Shown here: piece by piece, positions 16,977-21,339 of the stretch
How positions within the stretch are numbered: the stretch's first letter is position 1
Layout of the letters: every line of letters starts with the position of its first letter
NCBI GenBank assembly: GCA_903772945.1
Contig: CAICTM010001865.1
Location: 1-21,339, forward strand
Source: Seminavis robusta
Lineage: Eukaryota; Bacillariophyta; Bacillariophyceae; Naviculales; Naviculaceae
Length of the DNA stretch: 21,339 nucleotides
Reading direction: 5' to 3'
The notes under the pieces: model-generated
What the model was told of the DNA's origin: nothing
Seen by the model: only the letters and a program-made list of their open reading frames with translations
Databases searched by the model: none
Made by a program: the position numbers and the translations under genes

Positions 16977-18107
16977 TTACCCTGATTGGGAAGGCTGCTC
17001 GCGTGCATGCTCACCCCTCATTGCTTTGTCCACAACTGTAAGCCAATTTGCCAGCCATGCTTTGATATCCCCCGGCCCTTTGGCCATCTGTTCCTCCAGG
17101 GGTCGCCTGAAGATTGTATCAAGAAGATGCTCTGGGAGCAGGTCTGCTTTTTCATACAATAGCTCAACCTCTCGTTGGAGCTGTTCGTGTTTCTTGCGCC
17201 ATTTCTGTTCCTGATCTCTGCCGTGCCTGGCGGCATTGCGGTCCTCCCAGAGATTCCACCACTGCTGAATCAGAACGGAGGCCAGGTTGGTGACCCAAAG
17301 CTGCCCAGTCTTGGTGGTCTCCTGGGAGCCGACCCGATGCAGATATGCATATTGGTGCTTGGCCCAATACTTGCACAATCGTCCTCTCAGGAAGTTATCC
17401 CAACCAATGAGATTTTGAGTGTCAACAAGATCCCTAAACCGTTCCGGGTAATGCCACGGGTGTAGGAACCGGTCTTCAAAGTGATATTGAAGCCCATCAA
17501 GAACAATTTCCAGGAGGAAGGGGTCTGTGGAATCCTTGCGCAACTTTGTGCTGATCGTTCGTTGCATGGTCCCTCGCCACAAATCCACGTCAACATGCGG
17601 GCATCTGTACAAATGGGTCTCAGTCTCATGATCACCGCCGCAACGGGGACAGTGGCGATCATATTTGGGGTCGTCTCGGTGGATCCGTTTCCCAACTGGC
17701 AACAATTGAAATAGAAACTTCACAATTGTCGGTTTGTGGATCTCATGACGGTTGACAGCACGACCATGTGCCGTCCAATCAACCAATGCTGGGGTGTCCT
17801 CATCCCAGTCAGGATTCAGTTTGACAATGTGGTCGAACAAGGGCTGGTCGTTCCTGAGATGCCGCAGTGTTCTGGGAAGCTTGTATGTGCATGTTCCTTT
17901 GGGAAGGTGCAGCTGGGCCAAGTTGGCAGGAAATCGGAGTACCTTGGAGTGGTCCTGTTTCATGTGTCTGTTCATGTAACTGCCTGCCAGTTTGTCGGCT
18001 CTGCCATTCAGTTGTGCTTTCAAGGGTAGTGTGTCGATGACCTTGTGCTTGTCCTGGTGTGATTTCATGTGCTCCATCTTGGGCACTGTGACGGCAGCCC
18101 GAAACAA
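16977..18107 (-). pseudogene. LINE RNase H end and C-terminal zinc motif domain
   Basis: Open for 376 codons. MKSHQDKHKVIDTL and AQLNGRADKLAG supply the last His and Asp of RNase H at about 17 and 38. A zinc-binding motif CPRCGGDHETETHLYRCPH sits at about 153-171, as in the C-terminal domains of many plant-type LINE proteins. A Trp-rich helical tail and a charged coiled coil (QKWRKKHEQLQREVELLYEK) follow. The upstream RNase H segment (18391-18105) is in another frame, so a second frameshift lies near 18105. Confidence 0.7.
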
Positions 18108-18234
18108 TTCTCGATCTGCTGCAAGACATCCCAGTCGGAGTTCAAGGAATCATTGGGGTACCAGCCCTCGAAATCCAGACAGCCAGCACACTTGTTGGTA
18201 ACCGATTCATTGTCGCATAGGTGAACATAATTCT

Positions 18235-19995
18235 TCATGCTGGTCTTGTCGTAGAACTCCAGCAATCGCCGAAGAGGCAAGTGGGGGATAGAATGCCATA
18301 AGCCTCCGCCCTGTAGGAAGTCGGAACCATACCAAAAACTGGACCAGAGCACCGAAGCACAATCTGACCGCGATTGTCTGCCAGAACCCAAGCAAAACTC
18401 GCCTTACCGGCGTCAATGTCAGCAGCCCCATCACTGGCCACCCAGAAGGGCATGGCTGTGACAATCTGCAGGACTGAGTAGGCGTCCACCATCCATTCAA
18501 GCTCGTCATAGAGAGCTGTTTCCCAAGGCTCCAAAGTGGCAAGGAAATCCTCAAATGTTGTTGGTGTGGGTGGTAGTGGACGAGCAGGAATGCCTGCAGT
18601 GAAACCACTACCAACGACCACTGTCTCACATTTGTTGAAGAGGGTCAGGTCTAGGACTCGCCGCTTTCCAGAGTCTGGTTGAACTGAGGTGCAGGATCGG
18701 GGGAAGGAGGGATCCAGTGGCAACGAGTTGTGTAGGATGCATGCGTCCAGGTAGGTCTCGTCTTCGAACTCCCAGCGATGAACTGTCCGTTCCTTGTTCG
18801 GGACTGGATGTTGGAACATCCAGAATTCGGACTCCTCATTATCAACTTGTTGATAGACGACGTTGGAATCAACCTCATAGAAGAACCTGTGTCGCATGCG
18901 GAGCTTGTCAGCAGAGACTAGCCACCTCCCCAGGGGTACATCCAGCGTCAGATTCGGAGCGAAGAGGGATAACGCTTTCCTCCACAACCACCAAGTCCTG
19001 GGATCCTTGGGTCGATCTTGAAATCTTTTGAAGTAGGTGGTGCGAGGCATCAGAGGACTGGAAAAGCCATGCCAGAACTCCTCCCGGATGTATGTGCCAC
19101 ATGCCGTGGTGATGTCGGCGACTGTGACAACTTGAAAGTAAAGACGCACATAGTTGATCCGTTTCAGGTCTGCCTCGGAGAAATTCCCATACCACCCCAC
19201 CCAATCCATAATGTAGGAGTCGTGCTCGCGCTGCAACGGCGGAATGTGAGCGTTGTGCACTTCAATCCTGCCTCGAACGGATTGAAGGAACCTTCGCATG
19301 CATTGAAACAGTCCGACTGGGAGATGGCAATCGATGTCGAGATCCTCAAGGATGGGCCAGCCAATTCCGGCATGGAATTGCAACCATGCGTATGTGACTT
19401 CACTGAGATCTCCGATGTCAGTGCACCTAGTCCTCCAGTGCTTTAAGAACTGCTGGATGACCCCGATTCCCTGCTTGTCAGCGAGTCGAAACATTTCGAT
19501 ACCCCCCAATTTCCAGGAACCATAGCAAATCACTTTCGCAGTATTCGATCGATAACCCATCTTCTGAAGTGCAGCTCGGCGTGGAGCCGACTCAATTTTA
19601 TCGAGATCAACATCCTTGAAGAAAGTGGTCTCCAAGCAGTAACCCACACTCGAAAGGAAGATGCTGCGGTAGAACATGTTGGCTTCCCGCCGATTCAGTG
19701 GGGACCCTTTCAGAACCCTGGTATAATGAGTGCATTTCTTGATCAAAGCTGTTTTCTGTGCTGCGAGGTGGCCAGCCGGGCCTTTGAAACATCCTAGTGA
19801 CTTGTGATCTTTGTAGTTGTCGACTGGTTTGATCGGCGTGACTATCCCATCAGTGGACTTCACCTTGATTGGTGGTGTAAAGTCATTCCCTGAGACCAGC
19901 TTCGGTTCTCCACTGGATCTGAACTCATAGCGGAGATGGTGAAAGGAACACTTCGAAGCCTCCAGCTTGCCGCCCGACGACCACAGAAGATCGTT
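18235..19995 (-). pseudogene. LINE connection region and RNase H first half
   Basis: Same frame as the RT core, continuing straight after the TGA at 19996-19998 (NDLLWSSGGKLEASKCSFHH). A long connection region follows. RNase H begins near the end: WVASDGAADIDAGKASFAWV with the first Asp, and SYRAEAYG with the catalytic Glu. The natural continuation (LWHSIPHLPLRRLLEFY, then LCDNESVTNK with the next Asp) is in another frame, so a frameshift lies near 18300; the last 19 or so residues before the stop at 18235 are out of frame. Confidence 0.7.
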
Positions 19996-21042
19996 TCACC
20001 ACTGAGCGTCTTTTGTTGCCTTGTCCACCAGTTCCTGCACTGAGGGAATAGTGTTTGTCAGAAAGCAATTCGTTCTTGAATTCGTATCATCCACAAACCC
20101 TGTCATGAACAGCTTGACCTGCTTTGTTCCATCTGGGCTGGCAAAGGTGGCACCAGTTGCATAAGGCTCGAAACAATCAAATAGTGTGCTTGAAATAAAC
20201 AGCCATAAAGCAGGGGAGTTCCCAGCTCCTTGGCCAGACCTGTGCCAGGGATCTTCCTCCGTATGACCGAGAAATGTGACTGACGTTCCCAGAGTGGTCT
20301 TGATATGGTACTGGGCCTGTTCCAGATTCATGCCATTCACTTTACAGACACGCACCGGCATGCCCATCTTCCGGCTTGCAAGACTGGCAATGTACATGAG
20401 AATCCTGTTGTAGCACGCTGCTGCGTCATTGTCATTCTTGATTAGGGGGTGCAAGCAGCAACGTGATACTTCGTACTCTAATTCCTCCATATAACAGAGA
20501 TCAATTGCTGACCTCCCTGGAACGGAACCAAATTGCCTTGGGTTGATCAGACCTTGCTTGGAGGCATGGTGGAGGAGTTCGCGCCACTTCACTCCTAGAA
20601 GCAGGTTATAGTCGGCTTCGAAGATATGGATGACTCGCAGACGATGGATTTTGCAACCACCCTCATCCCCAAGGATGAGGGTATTGACGATTTTGTTCCA
20701 TTTCGAGTAGGCAAAGCCCTGTTCCAGAGCAAAGTTGAGCAGCCGAAAGTGGGCCTGCTTGATCTTGGTTTGAAAATCTTCCAGCTCCTTTCCTTCCTCA
20801 GACTCCGGGTCAAGACTGTGCTCCACGAAGAGAGATTTCCAATGGCCGAGATGTTGTCCAGAGGGAGAGGTTGTAGTGCGTTCATCCAGCTCTTGAGTTT
20901 CCCATCGAACTGTTCCTCGCTCTGTCAATGTTGCTGGAATCTCACCATCGCAAGCCCGAGCCAGGTGCCTGAGGAGGACTGCTGTAGCAAATGACATTTC
21001 GAATGGGCAAATGTCGTATTCTCCATCGAGGATTGCATCGGG
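19996..21042 (-). pseudogene. LINE reverse transcriptase core
   Basis: The open frame runs from a TAG at 21043-21045 to a TGA at 19996-19998; the first ATG is at 20997 (333 codons). TTTSPSGQHLGHW at about 41-53; motif A region NDNDAAACYNRI at about 188-199; GQGAGNSPALW at about 255-265; and FVDD at about 301-304, the catalytic Asp pair. Upstream residues (DGEYDICPFE) are coding-like, so the true start is further right. Residues about 24-40 look out of frame, suggesting a compensating pair of indels, but that rests on memory of the family. The terminal TGA follows TGG, and the same frame continues into the connection domain. Confidence 0.75.
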
Positions 21043-21045
21043 CTA

Positions 21046-21339
21046 ATGTGATGAAGCGCTTGCCAACGCTGAAGCCACCTCGGAGGCATGGCAAAAGTGT
21101 GCCACGCACAGGTGTGAAATGTCATGGTGCGGGACTTAACAGCCTTGGAAGTCCCCCGAGACCCCGCGCGCCGACCAACAACAGTGTCAAGACTGGATGT
21201 ATGATGAGGATCCCGAGTAAATTGAACGCACATCTCCAGGCTCACCTCAAAAAGCATTTCCGGCAGGCGTGAGGAGACAGAATTCCGATCCGACTCACAC
21301 ATTGCGGACCGATAAAGATTCCGCCAGTACTGCTACCGG
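21046..21339 (-). pseudogene. LINE polyprotein upstream of RT, fragment
   Basis: The frame that contains MCESDRNSVSSRLPEMLF (ATG at 21302) is open leftward past 21045 but is shifted relative to the RT core, so a frameshift lies near 21045. An in-frame TAG sits at about 21333-21335, just before QYWRNLYRSA. No domain is recognised in this part. Confidence 0.5.

Larger units (their letters stand above)
16741..21339 (-). mobile_element. LINE-type non-LTR retrotransposon, 5' end outside the window
   Basis: The minus-strand order is reverse transcriptase, connection region, RNase H and a C-terminal CCHC-like zinc motif, then a 3' untranslated region of about 230 bp. No LTR is visible on the side seen. 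The 3' end abuts the truncated DIRS RT/RNase H frame, so it inserted into, or was joined by rearrangement to, the DIRS element. The reading frame is broken at several points, so this copy is inactive. Confidence 0.75.

Noticed and set aside
1..21339. CRISPR array, tRNA or rRNA genes
   Set aside because: No regularly spaced identical repeats, no tRNA cloverleaf signature and no rRNA-like conserved sequence were noticed by eye; a tRNAscan run would settle the tRNA point.

Overview
The window looks like nuclear DNA of a microbial eukaryote, most likely a diatom or another stramenopile. The reasons are short GT-AG introns of about 60-90 nt, moderate GC, a LINE reverse transcriptase of a type I associate with diatom genomes (an inference from memory of the family, not a search), and a Golgi-type glycosyltransferase-like gene. 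No bacterial operon, rRNA or convincing tRNA was seen. Only one gene (2589-3911, minus) looks like an ordinary intact host gene.

Layout. 1-2588 is intergenic DNA with a 165-bp direct repeat, a foldback and many GTACCG and GAATCG microrepeats. 2589-3911 (minus) encodes a type II membrane protein with a glycosyltransferase-like lumenal domain. 3912-5238 has no convincing gene. 5239-7075 (minus) is a probable four-exon gene of unknown function with a duplicated exon/intron segment. 7076-7669 is the spacer to a divergent plus-strand gene that is broken by TGA stops (7670-8620) and is followed by a KOW-like ORF (8816-9115).

From about 9116 to the right edge the window is a nest of retroelements. 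The host layer is a minus-strand DIRS-type tyrosine-recombinase retrotransposon (RNase H at 15533-16739, tyrosine recombinase at 14771-15758 and 9183-9484). An LTR retrotransposon (9485-14770) sits inside the recombinase gene, flanked by a perfect 5-bp target duplication GTCGG. A LINE (16741 to beyond 21339, minus) replaces the upstream part of the DIRS reverse transcriptase ORF.

The most interesting object is the LTR element. It has no recognisable gag or pol, so it is probably a non-autonomous, LARD-like element. The 14 nt directly abutting the LTR (read on the minus strand) are exactly complementary to a segment inside the LTR, and pairing stops at the LTR edge; this is the layout of Tf1-type self-priming. 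The interior carries 14 exact, same-strand copies of CACTCCTG, most of them forming small hairpins with a constant loop. These could be structural or packaging signals in an element that survives on RNA structure rather than coding capacity. Its two LTRs differ in length because one contains a 204-bp internal duplication.
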